From Flavivirga sp. 57AJ16 (GTDB taxonomy: Bacteria; Bacteroidota; Bacteroidia; Flavobacteriales; Flavobacteriaceae), in the NCBI RefSeq assembly GCF_028736925.1, contig NZ_JAQZAT010000017.1, positions 36,708 to 100,707 on the forward strand: a stretch of DNA of 64,000 bases, written 5' to 3'. The notes under the pieces are model-generated. The model ran no database searches and was not told the origin of the DNA. It saw only the letters and a list, made by a program, of their open reading frames with translations. The position numbers were made by a program, and so were the translations under genes. Positions 27,131 through 36,378 of this stretch are shown here, piece after piece. Positions within the stretch are counted from its first letter, which is position 1. Every line of letters begins with the position of its first letter.

Positions 27131-28120
27131 TTGAAAATAGCAATCGTTATATTAAATTGGAATGGTAAAAAGCTTTTAGAGCAGTTTTTACCATCGGTCA
27201 TTGAATTTTCGAAGGAAGCAGATATATATTTAGCAGATAATGCCTCTACAGATGGTTCTGTTCCTTTCGTAAAAGCCACTTATCCAGCTATAAAAATAAT
27301 TCAAAATAAAGAAAACGGTGGTTATGCAAAAGGCTATAATGAAGCTTTAAAACATATAAATGCAGATGTTTTTTGTTTGTTAAATAGCGATGTGGAAGTT
27401 ACTAAAAACTGGTTGCCCCCAATTATTGAAACCTTTAAAAAAGAAGTAAACACGGCCATTATTCAACCTAAACTATTGGATTATAAAAAGAAAGATCATT
27501 TTGAATATGCCGGAGCAGCTGGCGGATTTATAGACAAGTATGGGTATCCGTATTGCAGAGGGCGTATTTTTAATACTATTGAAAAAGATTCTGGGCAGTA
27601 TGATGACCATGCTGAAATATTTTGGGCATCAGGAGCCTGCTTCTTTATTAGGAGCGCCGCATTTAAACAGTTAAACGGGTTAGACGAATACTTTTTCGCC
27701 CATATGGAAGAAATAGACTTATGCTGGAGAGCTAAAAATATGGGACACGCCATAAAATATGTAAGTCAATCTGAGGTTTATCATGTAGGCGGTGCCACAC
27801 TTAGCGGTAGCAACCCTAAAAAGACCTATCTAAATTTTAGAAATAGTTTGTTTGCCCTGGTCAAAAACGCAAAAGGGTTTTTATTTCCCTTAATATTCAT
27901 TAGGTTAATTTTAGATGGTATGGCAGGAATAAAGTTTTTGCTCGAACTTAAACCAAAACATACTATCGCTATAGTAAAAGCGCATGTTGGTTTCTATAAT
28001 AATTTAAAAAGATTGTTAAAACAACGAAAATCCATAACGAATAAAATAAAATATTACCAAAGAACATCCATAGTGGTTGATTATTTCGTAAATAACAAGA
28101 CCAATTATAAAAGTTTATAA
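27131..28120 (+). CDS. Family 2 glycosyltransferase
   Basis: The 329-residue GT2 enzyme opens with MKIAIVILNWNG and has LADNASTDGS, NGGYAKGYNEA and CLLNSDVEV, where the NSD triplet stands for the metal-binding DxD motif. HMEEIDLCWRAKNMGHAIKYV is the catalytic-base region of rhamnosyltransferase-like members. The start codon is TTG at 27131; no upstream ATG is available and the protein aligns from its first residue. It probably transfers a sugar to a surface polysaccharide at the inner membrane; the sugar cannot be read. Confidence 0.9.
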   Translation: MKIAIVILNWNGKKLLEQFLPSVIEFSKEADIYLADNASTDGSVPFVKATYPAIKIIQNKENGGYAKGYNEALKHINADVFCLLNSDVEVTKNWLPPIIETFKKEVNTAIIQPKLLDYKKKDHFEYAGAAGGFIDKYGYPYCRGRIFNTIEKDSGQYDDHAEIFWASGACFFIRSAAFKQLNGLDEYFFAHMEEIDLCWRAKNMGHAIKYVSQSEVYHVGGATLSGSNPKKTYLNFRNSLFALVKNAKGFLFPLIFIRLILDGMAGIKFLLELKPKHTIAIVKAHVGFYNNLKRLLKQRKSITNKIKYYQRTSIVVDYFVNNKTNYKSL

Positions 28121-28145
28121 ATAGTTCGCAAAAGTTTTGTTAACA

Positions 28146-28178
28146 TTGTTAAAATTTAGCGTTTTTTATATACTTTTG
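28146..28178 (+). promoter_or_regulatory. Bacteroidota-type promoter of the OmpA-family gene
   Basis: TTG at 28146-28148 is followed after 22 bases by TACTTTTG at 28171-28178, matching the TTG-N17-23-TAnnTTTG consensus. The start codon is 42 bases downstream. Confidence 0.55.
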
Positions 28179-28220
28179 TTTAATCAATTTTTAAAGGAAA
28201 ATTAATCCGCATAACCTATT

Positions 28221-29060
28221 ATGAAAAAACTCTTATTATTTAGTTTATTTACAACACTACTATTAAGTTCTTGTGTTTCTAAAAAACAATTTACAGATCT
28301 TGAAGCAAAACAAAAAGAAACCCAAGATTTGCTTAACTCTGCAACTGTGAAATTGAATTCTTGTATAGCAGACAAAGCATCTGCAATGGCAAGAGCTACT
28401 GCCTTAGAAGAGCAAATAGCAGATTTACGAAAAAGTAATGACAATTTACAGGTTCTATCTGCAAAGGGAGCTAGTAATATTGAGAAAACTTTAGAAAGCA
28501 TTAAAGAAAAAGATTTAAAAATTACACGTTTACAAGATGCCATTACTAAAAAAGACAGTGTTACTTTAGCATTAGTAACAAGCTTTAAACGTGAGGTTGG
28601 TATTAACGACCCGGATATTGAAGTCAATGTAGAAAAGGGTGTTGTATTTATTTCTATTGCTGATAAATTATTATTTAAAAGTGGTAGTTATAACGTAACA
28701 TCTAAAGCTAAGGATGTTCTTGCAAAAGTTGCTAAAGTAGTAAACAGCAAGCCTGATTTTGAATGTATGGTAGAAGGTCACACAGATAGCGTACCTTACA
28801 ATAAAGAGCCTTTAATAGATAACTGGGATTTAAGTGTTAAACGTTCTACATCTATCATTAGAGTACTTGAAACTTTAGATGTAAACCCAGGTCGATTAAT
28901 TGCTGCCGGCCGTAGTTCTTATGTACCATTAGTAGATAATGATACTGCAGAAAACAGAGCAAAAAACAGACGGACACGTATTGTAGTACTTCCTAAAATC
29001 GATCAGTTCTATGATATGATTGAAAAAGAAATGAAAAATCTTGAAGCTGGTGGAAACTAA
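28221..29060 (+). CDS. OmpA-family lipoprotein with coiled-coil stalk
   Basis: The 279-residue protein has a lipoprotein signal (MKKLLLFSLFTTLLLSSC, lipid on C18), a coiled coil at about residues 22-110, and an OmpA C-terminal domain at about 145-270 with VEGHTDSVPYN and NRRTRIVVLPK, which binds peptidoglycan. It would tether the outer membrane to the cell wall, like Pal. It has its own promoter and an intrinsic terminator, so it is probably a single, well-expressed gene. Confidence 0.93.
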   Translation: MKKLLLFSLFTTLLLSSCVSKKQFTDLEAKQKETQDLLNSATVKLNSCIADKASAMARATALEEQIADLRKSNDNLQVLSAKGASNIEKTLESIKEKDLKITRLQDAITKKDSVTLALVTSFKREVGINDPDIEVNVEKGVVFISIADKLLFKSGSYNVTSKAKDVLAKVAKVVNSKPDFECMVEGHTDSVPYNKEPLIDNWDLSVKRSTSIIRVLETLDVNPGRLIAAGRSSYVPLVDNDTAENRAKNRRTRIVVLPKIDQFYDMIEKEMKNLEAGGN

Positions 29061-29082
29061 TCAGTTTTAAAAAATATAAATG

Positions 29083-29112
29083 AAAGCTCAACTTTTTAGT
29101 TGGGCTTTTTTT
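29083..29112 (+). terminator. Intrinsic terminator after the OmpA-family gene
   Basis: AAGCTCAAC pairs with GTTGGGCTT (one G-U pair) around a TTTTTA loop, followed by a run of T to 29112. It begins 22 bases after the stop codon. The rest of the 328-base gap 29061-29388 shows nothing I can name. Confidence 0.85.
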
Positions 29113-29388
29113 ATGGACATTGTCTAAAAAGTGTCGCTCTGAACATCATCAAGAAACACAATATATTTGTTCTGAAGGTAGATTCCCTTAAAATAGAGTG
29201 CATTGGTTTACATAGAATAACTCTACCCTACCTGTATTTGCCTCTTTTTTACGGGGCATCTCATTAAAATACCACTTAATGAATAATAACGGTGAATCTA
29301 TTATTAAATCTATTAAATTTGTAAATATATTTAATATGGGATATATACACTGATAAACATACCCATATGTTAGTGACAATTAAGAAAA

Positions 29389-29922
29389 ATGATTAAACAA
29401 GTTATAATATTTACATTTTCAATAATAGTATTTAATTGTAGCTCGACAAAAAATACCTCTAACAAAAATATAAATAAGCAAATGAATTTTAAAAATGTTA
29501 CAAGTCAAATTGACACGAATGAATTTGAGGAAATAAAAAATTTCATACTCAATAATGGTGATAAAATGACTTATAGAAACATTGATAGTAATAACCCTCA
29601 TTATAAATTTGAGAATTGTGATGCCTTTTTAAATTCTGACATAGGACAAAAAAACATAAATAATGACCAAAAAATTTCTGATTTCAATGAATTAACAATA
29701 AGAGACTGGAATTCTGATATTAAATATTATCACCTAATTATAATCAGAAAGGGAAGTTTAAAAGAGCATAAATCTTGGGTTAAAAAAGGAATGGAAGAGG
29801 ATCAAATTTACCTTGTAGATGTTTATGACGAAGGATTACAATTAATGAAAAATAATTTGACAGATTATCTAAAACAAATTAAAAAAGAAATAACTGCCAT
29901 TAATACGCTATCTAAAAAATAG
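29389..29922 (+). CDS. Putative lipoprotein of unknown function (177 aa)
   Basis: The product has a lipoprotein signal with C17 in VFNCSS, followed by an Asn- and Lys-rich linker and a soluble region of about 120 residues with alternating helix and strand character. Base composition is more AT-rich than neighbouring genes. TAAATTTG near 29310 could be a -7 element but lacks a TTG at proper spacing. I do not recognise the family; recent acquisition is possible. Confidence 0.65.
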   Translation: MIKQVIIFTFSIIVFNCSSTKNTSNKNINKQMNFKNVTSQIDTNEFEEIKNFILNNGDKMTYRNIDSNNPHYKFENCDAFLNSDIGQKNINNDQKISDFNELTIRDWNSDIKYYHLIIIRKGSLKEHKSWVKKGMEEDQIYLVDVYDEGLQLMKNNLTDYLKQIKKEITAINTLSKK

Positions 29923-29954
29923 CGGCTTAAGTACCTAAACAAAATTATTTGATT

Positions 29955-30118
29955 GATTGTCCGTAATTTATCATAAATCAAAAGTATATTGATTTTGTCA
30001 TCCCGAGGCAACGAGGGATCTCATTGATTATCAACAGATTCTTCACTATAGCCTGTACTGAGCGTAGTCGAAGTATTCTGAATGACAAAAATATCTTTAT
30101 GTATGATTACGGACATTC
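29955..30118. repeat. 164-base terminal-inverted-repeat element
   Basis: GATTGTCCGTAAT at 29955-29967 is complementary at 12 of 13 positions to 30106-30118. Inside, TTGTCAT at 29995-30001 pairs with ATGACAA at 30082-30088, and CTGAGCGTAGTCGAAG lies near 30059. The element takes up half of the 320-base gap 29923-30242 and has no coding capacity, which is the shape of a MITE or foldback element. Confidence 0.65.
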
Positions 30119-30166
30119 AGTTATTTGATAAATTTAAAGTCGGTTAGATAGTGAAGCCCATTTTTA

Positions 30167-30194
30167 TTGACTTCTCGAAAATTTATTACTTTTA
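30167..30194 (+). promoter_or_regulatory. Possible promoter of the phospholipase-D-type gene
   Basis: TTG at 30167-30169 and TACTTTTA at 30187-30194 are 17 bases apart, one base off the TAnnTTTG consensus, and 48 bases upstream of the start codon. Confidence 0.35.
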
Positions 30195-30242
30195 TAAAAA
30201 CCATCCCTCGTATTCTATACCATACGATCTTGAATAATCCCC

Positions 30243-31793
30243 ATGACAACAAAACCAAACCCTACATTAAAATTCAAAAACTACTGTCTTATTCTTTTAA
30301 TCATTCTCTCTGCTTGTGTTAAGAAGAAAACCAATATACAAGAAACAGACTTTTGCTCACAAATTCATAGAAATGATAATATAACACTTTCAAATGAGCT
30401 TGAAACTGTGACCGAATTGATGAAAACCAAAACAGGTGTGTATGTTCTTGAAGATGGTAGCGGCTCCATGGTGGCCAGAGCCTGGTTAAGTGAATATGCA
30501 GAAAAGACGATAGATATTCAATACTTCATTTTTTCAACAGACAATGTGGGACTCATAGCTTGTGACTATTTAATAAGAGCGGCAGATCGTGGCGTTAAAA
30601 TAAGAATTATTGTTGACGATATTATGGTGGATGCAGACATCGAAGATTTACTCACATTTAGTTCACATGAAAATATCACCCTAAAAATTTATAACCCAGG
30701 TGTGAATTTAGGAAAGAACCTTTTTAGTAAAATCAAAAAATTCGCAACAGATTTTAGGGGTGCAAATCAACGCATGCACAACAAAGCGTTTATAGTAGAT
30801 GGCAAAATAGTTATTACTGGTGGTCGAAATATCGCTGATGAGTACTTTGATTACGATCATGAGTATAATTTTAGAGATAGGGACATTCTACTTTTGGGCA
30901 AAGCATCAAAAGCCGTTAACAAGTCCTTTGACGATTTTTGGAATAGCCCTTTAAGTAAAGATGTTACAAGTGTCATTGAAGAAGGCTCCAAAAGAGTTTA
31001 TTCAGAAAACAGGTTTAATAACCTGCATGAATATGCATGTAATCCAGATAATTTTTGGCCACAAGTAAGGAAAAGAATAGAGAATTTTCCTGCTATATTT
31101 AAAGAGATTAAAAATTCTGGAGATTTAGTTTGGTTGGATGATGTGGCATTTATTTCAGATATTCCTGGTAAAAATGATGGTAAAAATGGTTTAGGAGGTG
31201 GTGGCATTTCAACGAGCGCATTAATTGATTTAGTTAAAAATGCCAAATCTTCCATCGAGATCCAAACACCTTACCTAATTACCTCACAGCTAAGTCAAAA
31301 CCTATTTAAGGAAGCTGTTGATCGTGGCGTAAAAATTAGAATACTTACCAACAGTCTGGCTTCGACAGATAATGTAGAGGCCTTTAGTAGTTATCAAACA
31401 AACAGAACCAAATTGTTACATACTGGCGTGAAAATATATGAATTTCGTCCTGATGCAGCAGAGCGCATGAAAATAATGACCGGAGAACTCCAGGAGACCT
31501 TGGACCACAAACCTATATTTGGATTGCATGCAAAAACCATGGTTATTGATAATAAAGTAACCGTGATAGGTACTTTTAATCTTGATCCCAGAAGCGCCAA
31601 TTTAAATACCGAATGTATTGTTATTGTTCATTCTGATAAAGTTTCCAATGGTGTTTTAAAAGGCATGGAAGAAGCATTTAAACCTGAAAACTCATGGGAA
31701 ACAACCCTGGAATTTAATCCCGATTCTGAGGTGAATAAATATAAGCGTATAAAAACCTGGACACGGAAAATAATTCCAAAGGAAATTTTGTAA
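30243..31793 (+). CDS. Phospholipase D family lipoprotein (cardiolipin synthase-like)
   Basis: The 516-residue protein has a lipoprotein-type N terminus (C25 in LIILSACVKK) and two HKD motifs: H179 in HNKAFIVDGKIVITGGRN and H429 in HAKTMVIDNKVTVIGTFNLDPRS. The two motifs form one active site with a phosphohistidine intermediate. The spacing and the EYFDYDHEYNFRDRD segment resemble ClsC/YmdC-type cardiolipin synthases. It may remodel phospholipids at the periplasmic face; export as a lipoprotein is unusual for a synthase, so hydrolysis is an alternative. Confidence 0.9.
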   Translation: MTTKPNPTLKFKNYCLILLIILSACVKKKTNIQETDFCSQIHRNDNITLSNELETVTELMKTKTGVYVLEDGSGSMVARAWLSEYAEKTIDIQYFIFSTDNVGLIACDYLIRAADRGVKIRIIVDDIMVDADIEDLLTFSSHENITLKIYNPGVNLGKNLFSKIKKFATDFRGANQRMHNKAFIVDGKIVITGGRNIADEYFDYDHEYNFRDRDILLLGKASKAVNKSFDDFWNSPLSKDVTSVIEEGSKRVYSENRFNNLHEYACNPDNFWPQVRKRIENFPAIFKEIKNSGDLVWLDDVAFISDIPGKNDGKNGLGGGGISTSALIDLVKNAKSSIEIQTPYLITSQLSQNLFKEAVDRGVKIRILTNSLASTDNVEAFSSYQTNRTKLLHTGVKIYEFRPDAAERMKIMTGELQETLDHKPIFGLHAKTMVIDNKVTVIGTFNLDPRSANLNTECIVIVHSDKVSNGVLKGMEEAFKPENSWETTLEFNPDSEVNKYKRIKTWTRKIIPKEIL

Positions 31794-31876
31794 TAAACAA
31801 TGATCGTTGCCTGATTAAAATTATCGAATTAAATTAAAGTCTAGATAAAACTATATACGAATATAGTTAAGGTTGT

Positions 31877-32080
31877 TAATTAACGTGAGTTCGATGTAAG
31901 CATAATATTATTAATCTGATTATCAATAATTTAACCTTGGTTGTCAGGTTGAGCGCAGTCGAAACCCATTTAAATAGCGGTTTTAATGTCCTTTCGGACT
32001 GCGCTCAAGGCGACAAATAGCATTATTAGTGAATTTATTGTTAAAAACTCCCTTGTTTTAAATCGAACTCACGTTAATTA
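31877..32080. repeat. 204-base element with perfect 19-bp terminal inverted repeats
   Basis: TAATTAACGTGAGTTCGAT at 31877-31895 is exactly complementary to 32062-32080. An inner pair, 31941-31960 and 31997-32016, matches at 17 of 20 positions and carries TTGAGCGCAGTC. The same 19-base end occurs alone at 2759-2777. The element lies in the 348-base gap between two converging genes and has no open frame. Confidence 0.75.
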
Positions 32081-32086
32081 GTTTCG

Positions 32087-32128
32087 ATTAAGTCTTTGTT
32101 CTTGGTTCTAAAAGCGAAACGGTCTTAT
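32087..32128. repeat. 42-base dispersed repeat (CGGTCTTAT family), copy 1
   Basis: This stretch matches 36173-36214 at about 37 of 42 positions. A reverse-oriented, less exact relative lies at about 42404-42440. All three are between genes. Confidence 0.55.
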
Positions 32129-32141
32129 ATCTTTTAAATAA

Positions 32142-32762
32142 TCAAAAAATCTCCAAACTCCCCTTGCCTTCCCTAATAACAATAGGTTCTCCCTCAGAAA
32201 GGTCTATAACCGTAGAAGCTTCATTATCGCCATAACCACCGTCAATGACCAAGTCTACCAAATGATCCCATTTTTCTAAAATAAGCTCTGGGTCTGTGGT
32301 GTATTCAATAACTTCGTCATCATCATGTATAGAAGTCGATATAATAGGGTTTCCAAGCTGTTTTACAATTTCCAAAGCAATATTATTATTTGGCACACGA
32401 ATACCAACCGTCTTTCTTTTTTTAAACGGATTCGGTAATGATTTAGATCCGGGAAGAATAAATGTATAAGGCCCGGGAAGTGCTCTTTTTAATATTTTAA
32501 AAACCGAGGTATCTATTTGCTTTATATAATCGCTCAAATTACTTAAATCATGACATACAAACGAAAAATTGGACTTTTCCAGTTTTACGCCTTTAATTCT
32601 CGCAATACGGTCTAAAGCTTTCATATTGGTAATATCACAGCCTAAACCATAAACGGTATCCGTTGGATAAATAATGATCCCGCCACGTTTTAGAATAGCA
32701 ACAACCTTTTCAACCTCTTTAGGGTTAGGGTTTTCTTCATATATTCTAAAAAAATCAGCCAT
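32142..32762 (-). CDS. L-threonylcarbamoyladenylate synthase (YrdC/Sua5 domain)
   Basis: The 206-residue protein is a single YrdC domain with GGIIIYPTDTVYGLGCD near residue 30, KRKTVGIRVPNN and PIISTSIHDDDE. It makes threonylcarbamoyl-AMP, the first step of t6A synthesis at tRNA position 37. It has no C-terminal Sua5 domain, as in TsaC/YciO-size proteins; the YciO branch is an alternative that I cannot exclude without alignment. It is divergent from the lipoprotein hydrolase at 32810. Confidence 0.9.
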   Translation of the reverse strand: MADFFRIYEENPNPKEVEKVVAILKRGGIIIYPTDTVYGLGCDITNMKALDRIARIKGVKLEKSNFSFVCHDLSNLSDYIKQIDTSVFKILKRALPGPYTFILPGSKSLPNPFKKRKTVGIRVPNNNIALEIVKQLGNPIISTSIHDDDEVIEYTTDPELILEKWDHLVDLVIDGGYGDNEASTVIDLSEGEPIVIREGKGSLEIF

Positions 32763-32809
32763 AATAACTATCTTGTATTTTCGTTTACAAAGTAAATATT
32801 ATTTTCGTT

Positions 32810-33673
32810 ATGAAAAGTCTAAAATATCATTTCTTAAACTTATTTTTTATAACACTATACTTTAATTGTTCTAATGAAGCAGTTGAAAAAAAAGACACTA
32901 ACAGTTTAGATCCAAAAACCTACTATCAAGAACTAAACATTTCATATGGAAATGATACCGATCAAAAATTCGATTTATACCTACCTGCCCATCGAAGTTT
33001 AAACACCAAAACAATCGTTTTGGTACATGGCGGAGGTTGGACCTCGGGAGATAAAGAAGATATGAATCCTATTAAGGATCTATTACGGACAGATTTTCCA
33101 AACTTGGCTATTGCCAATATTAATTACAGATTGGCTGATGCCAATAACAAGGCATACCCCATGCAAATTGAAGACATTTCTTCTATTATTAACTATTTAA
33201 AAAGTAATAAGGAAAAATATACCATTTCCGAAAATATCGGTTTTATTGGTACCAGTGCTGGTGCTCACTTATCGCTATTATGGAGTTATGCCTTTGATAA
33301 TGACCATAACACAAATATGGTCTGTAGTATCGTTGGCCCTACTAATTTAACGGATCCTGCCTATTTAAATAGCACAAACACAGCATTACAGGAGTTGTTA
33401 AACGCACTGGGGGCCAATCAAACCATGTCATTTTTAGAAGAAGTCAGCCCCTATCACCGTGTTACTCCCTCTGCACCACCCACTATCTTATTTTATGGAG
33501 GTAATGACCCTTTGATCCCTACGACACAAGGAACCGATTTACGGGATAAACTTGAAGATCTTGGTGTTACAAATCAGTTCACTTTATACCCAAATGCCGG
33601 TCATGGATGGGTTGGTTTGGAATTGCTGGATACTTGGACAAAACTTAAAGTTTTTATAAATAATCATTTGTGA
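32810..33673 (+). CDS. Alpha/beta hydrolase lipoprotein (esterase/lipase-like)
   Basis: The 287-residue protein has a lipobox cysteine at C20 (LYFNCSN). It then shows the esterase features of the HSL/carboxylesterase group: the oxyanion motif LVHGGGWTSGDK, nucleophile S149 in GFIGTSAGAHLSL, an aspartate in YGGNDPLIP and histidine in NAGHGW. It is likely exported and attached to a membrane, hydrolysing acyl or acetyl esters. The next gene starts 43 bases downstream on the same strand. Confidence 0.9.
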   Translation: MKSLKYHFLNLFFITLYFNCSNEAVEKKDTNSLDPKTYYQELNISYGNDTDQKFDLYLPAHRSLNTKTIVLVHGGGWTSGDKEDMNPIKDLLRTDFPNLAIANINYRLADANNKAYPMQIEDISSIINYLKSNKEKYTISENIGFIGTSAGAHLSLLWSYAFDNDHNTNMVCSIVGPTNLTDPAYLNSTNTALQELLNALGANQTMSFLEEVSPYHRVTPSAPPTILFYGGNDPLIPTTQGTDLRDKLEDLGVTNQFTLYPNAGHGWVGLELLDTWTKLKVFINNHL

Positions 33674-33716
33674 TTTAAATGATGTAACATTTCATTATTA
33701 TCTTAGTCTTATTAGT

Positions 33717-34682
33717 ATGCTAAGACTCGTTTCTTTTATATTGTTTCTAGCTTTTGGTATCAATTTAGCAAATGCAAATGATGATACCTATACCCCTATT
33801 TTTTTTACCCAAGCAGAAGTTTTAGATAATTATACTACTAGAATTCCATTTAAATTAATTGACCATTTAATTGTTGTGGAAGCAGAGCTTTTAAATAAAA
33901 AAGGAAACTTTATTATTGATACTGGTTCTGAAACCATGATACTTAATAAGATCCATTTCCCTGATTTTTATGAATATCAAAGAAAAAGTCAAGAAACATC
34001 AGGGGTCATACAGTCTATTGATAATTCACATCAAAGAAGAATTAAAGAATTTGCTTTAGAAAGCTTAAAACTCCATAATAAAGACTCGGATGTTATTGAC
34101 ATATCGCATATTGAAAAAAGTAAAAAAATAAAACTCTTAGGAATCATCGGCTATAGTATTTTAAAAGATTATGAGGTTTTTATAGATTTACACTTAAATC
34201 AAATAACACTGACAAAAGTGGATCGTTTCGGAAATAAATTAAATGATAATATATACTTAGAAAAAATTGTAGACAGTTTACCTTTTAACTTAAAAAACCA
34301 TACTATTATAGTCTGTGGAACGGTTAATAATCAAAAAGTCAAATTTGGAATAGACTCTGCAGCAGAATTTAATCAAATAAATAGAAAAGTTAATAGAAAA
34401 GTCTTGAAATATTTTATTCCCAAAAGACGCTTATCCTTATCTGGTGCCGGTAACAAAAAAATAGAAGTTCTGGCAGGAAAACTACATCGTGTTAAACTAA
34501 GTAAAACTATTTATTTTGGTCCCATGCTAACCGTTCTTACCAACTTAAATAAAATGAATGAGGCCTTTGGAACGCAATTAGATGGTATTTTGGGTTATGA
34601 ATTTTTTGCTCAAAAAAGAACCATTATTAATTATCAAAAAGAAAAATTATATTTTATAAATTACCCGTTAAACACACAGTGA
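33717..34682 (+). CDS. Retropepsin-like aspartic protease, two-domain, exported
   Basis: The 321-residue product has a signal peptide (ending NLANA) and two retropepsin-like domains. The first has a complete site, D68 in FIIDTGSETMIL, and the second has D213 in FGIDSAAEFNQ, a degraded DSA in place of DTG. GILGYEFFAQKRTIINYQKEKLYF is the closing flap region typical of the family in Bacteroidota. With only one normal DTG, activity would need a dimer or may be lost. It overlaps the next gene by four bases. Confidence 0.82.
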   Translation: MLRLVSFILFLAFGINLANANDDTYTPIFFTQAEVLDNYTTRIPFKLIDHLIVVEAELLNKKGNFIIDTGSETMILNKIHFPDFYEYQRKSQETSGVIQSIDNSHQRRIKEFALESLKLHNKDSDVIDISHIEKSKKIKLLGIIGYSILKDYEVFIDLHLNQITLTKVDRFGNKLNDNIYLEKIVDSLPFNLKNHTIIVCGTVNNQKVKFGIDSAAEFNQINRKVNRKVLKYFIPKRRLSLSGAGNKKIEVLAGKLHRVKLSKTIYFGPMLTVLTNLNKMNEAFGTQLDGILGYEFFAQKRTIINYQKEKLYFINYPLNTQ

Positions 34683-35647
34683 AGCAAATAAAATCACATA
34701 TCTGTTATTTAGTCTTTGCTTTTATAAGCTTTTGCTCGTATGGCCAAAACAATACGTTTAAAGGCTATGAAATAAAAGGAGATACGGTCGTATTTGCTTT
34801 CGATGTAAGGGATTATTCGAAATTCACTCAAGAATACACAGGTCAAATTCATGATTTTGAAGATTTTGATATTGAAAATGTAGCAGTCTCCGGAGATTTT
34901 AATCTTTGGTCCAGGGATCATTGGCAGATGAAAAAAATAGATGAATTCAACTATGAACTTAGAAAAAGCTTAGATGATTTCACGGATGAATTTTCATGGG
35001 AGTTTAAATTTGTTATAAACAATGCCTATTGGGCAGAACCTTCAAAAAAAGATCCGAACGTTTCCAAAGCGCTTAAAAATGGACGAAAACTTCGTGGCGT
35101 ATACAACCTAAAAATGTATACCGCTTACCCACATAAAGATGGTAACGCCAGCTTTAAATTAAAAGGTTATAACCATGCTAAAAAAGTCATTTTAGCGGGT
35201 TCTTTTAATAAATGGAACGAATCGCTTTTTAAAATGAACAAAACTAAAAGTGGATGGGAATTGACATTACAAATGAAACCAGACATATACCAATACCGCT
35301 TTATTGTTGACGGACACTGGATGGAAGACCCCAATAATCCCCATAAAACAGAAAATGAGTTTGGTGAATATAATTCAGTCATAGATATAAAAAAATATAC
35401 AGCGTTTAAACTTAAAGGCTATACTAAAGCCAATAAAGTAGTTTTAGCTGGCTCTTTTAATAATTGGAATGAACATGATTTAGTTATGCGCAAAATGGAT
35501 TATGGTTGGAAATATGTTGTACCACTATCCGGAGGGAAACATCATTATAAGTTTATTGTAGACGGCGTATGGATCGTGGATCCCAATAACAGTATAAAAG
35601 AATATGATGGAAACGGGCATGTGAATTCTGTTTGTATGGTGAAGTGA
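34679..35647 (+). CDS. Exported protein with three glycogen-binding (AMPK/CBM48-like) modules
   Basis: The gene starts with GTG at 34679, inside the stop codon of the protease gene, so translation is likely coupled. After a signal peptide (ending SYGQN) there are three early-set modules: VAVSGDFNLWSR (about 55-140), VILAGSFNKWNE (about 155-235) and VVLAGSFNNWNE (about 240-320). The second and third are close copies, each ending with FIVDG-W--DPNN. No catalytic domain is present. The modules usually bind alpha-glucans, so a periplasmic or surface glucan-binding role is plausible. Confidence 0.88.
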   Translation: MKQIKSHICYLVFAFISFCSYGQNNTFKGYEIKGDTVVFAFDVRDYSKFTQEYTGQIHDFEDFDIENVAVSGDFNLWSRDHWQMKKIDEFNYELRKSLDDFTDEFSWEFKFVINNAYWAEPSKKDPNVSKALKNGRKLRGVYNLKMYTAYPHKDGNASFKLKGYNHAKKVILAGSFNKWNESLFKMNKTKSGWELTLQMKPDIYQYRFIVDGHWMEDPNNPHKTENEFGEYNSVIDIKKYTAFKLKGYTKANKVVLAGSFNNWNEHDLVMRKMDYGWKYVVPLSGGKHHYKFIVDGVWIVDPNNSIKEYDGNGHVNSVCMVK

Positions 35648-35696
35648 TATTTATTGAAGTGGTTTAAACTGCCCAGTCGTTAATTTAACCTTCCTA

Positions 35697-35717
35697 AATT
35701 TCGATAAAATCGAAATT
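35697..35717. repeat. AATTTCGA palindromic repeat, copy 2
   Basis: AATTTCGAT at 35697-35705 pairs with ATCGAAATT at 35709-35717, with the flanks CCTA before and ATCCTCCC after that are shared with the other copies. Confidence 0.6.
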
Positions 35718-36172
35718 ATCCTCCCTTTTTAAAGAAACAAGCCTAATTCACATTCTTCGAATACTATTTTAAATTTTATACCAATTATTATTTAAAATGA
35801 GCTATAAACAATTTGATTTATATTTTGTCCTGATATGATAGAAAATTCAATCATAGCCTTTGTTATGGTTTTATACCCTGTCAAGCTGAGCTCATGTTTT
35901 ATATTGAAATATGAGCAAAATAGAAATCGAAGATTCATGAACTCCTATTTATCAAATTAGATCTGTGAGCTAAACAAATTATAGGGGTTGTTTTGAGTCA
36001 TAATTGGTATTAGTCATAATTTAATTTAACATTTTACATACAACTTTTGTTCCTGATCCCACACAATAGAGATAAATAAATTCTACTAAATTAAATACTC
36101 TGCTTTTTATAATAGAATTCAGGTTTACGGAAAATGATATTTGTTTGTATTTCTGCTTGTCAGTTAGTTACA

Positions 36173-36214
36173 ATCAAGTCTTTATTCTTGGTTCTAATAG
36201 CAAAGCGGTCTTAT
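36173..36214. repeat. 42-base dispersed repeat (CGGTCTTAT family), copy 2
   Basis: It matches 32087-32128 at about 37 of 42 positions in the same orientation. Confidence 0.55.
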
Positions 36215-36378
36215 GTCAGATATCAATAGAATAGGTTCTACTATTAATTGTACAGGCAAATTGATTAACAATTAACGAATTACGATTTTTGAATGGCATA
36301 TCTTGACGATTTTTCCCCTGTGCAACTCAGTAAAACCTCAGTGAAGCTCTGTGAAATAACAAACAAATTTAAAAACCA

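Larger units (their letters stand above)
35648..36378. repeat. 731-base gap with several repeat families
   Basis: From left to right it holds TTATTGAAGTGGTTTAAACT (35651-35670), which resembles the outer end of the nested element at 50792; an AATTTCGAT palindrome at 35697-35717; and an inverted pair built on TACCAATTAT near 35780 and ATAATTGGTA near 36001, bounding about 230 bases. Next comes copy 2 of the CGGTCTTAT repeat at 36173-36214, and CTCAGTGAAGCTCTGTGAAA near 36335. No gene is supported. Confidence 0.6.

Noticed and set aside
29188..29379. 63-codon minus-strand frame downstream of the OmpA-family gene
   Set aside because: No promoter, no recognisable features, and it ends against the promoter region of the lipoprotein gene on the other strand.
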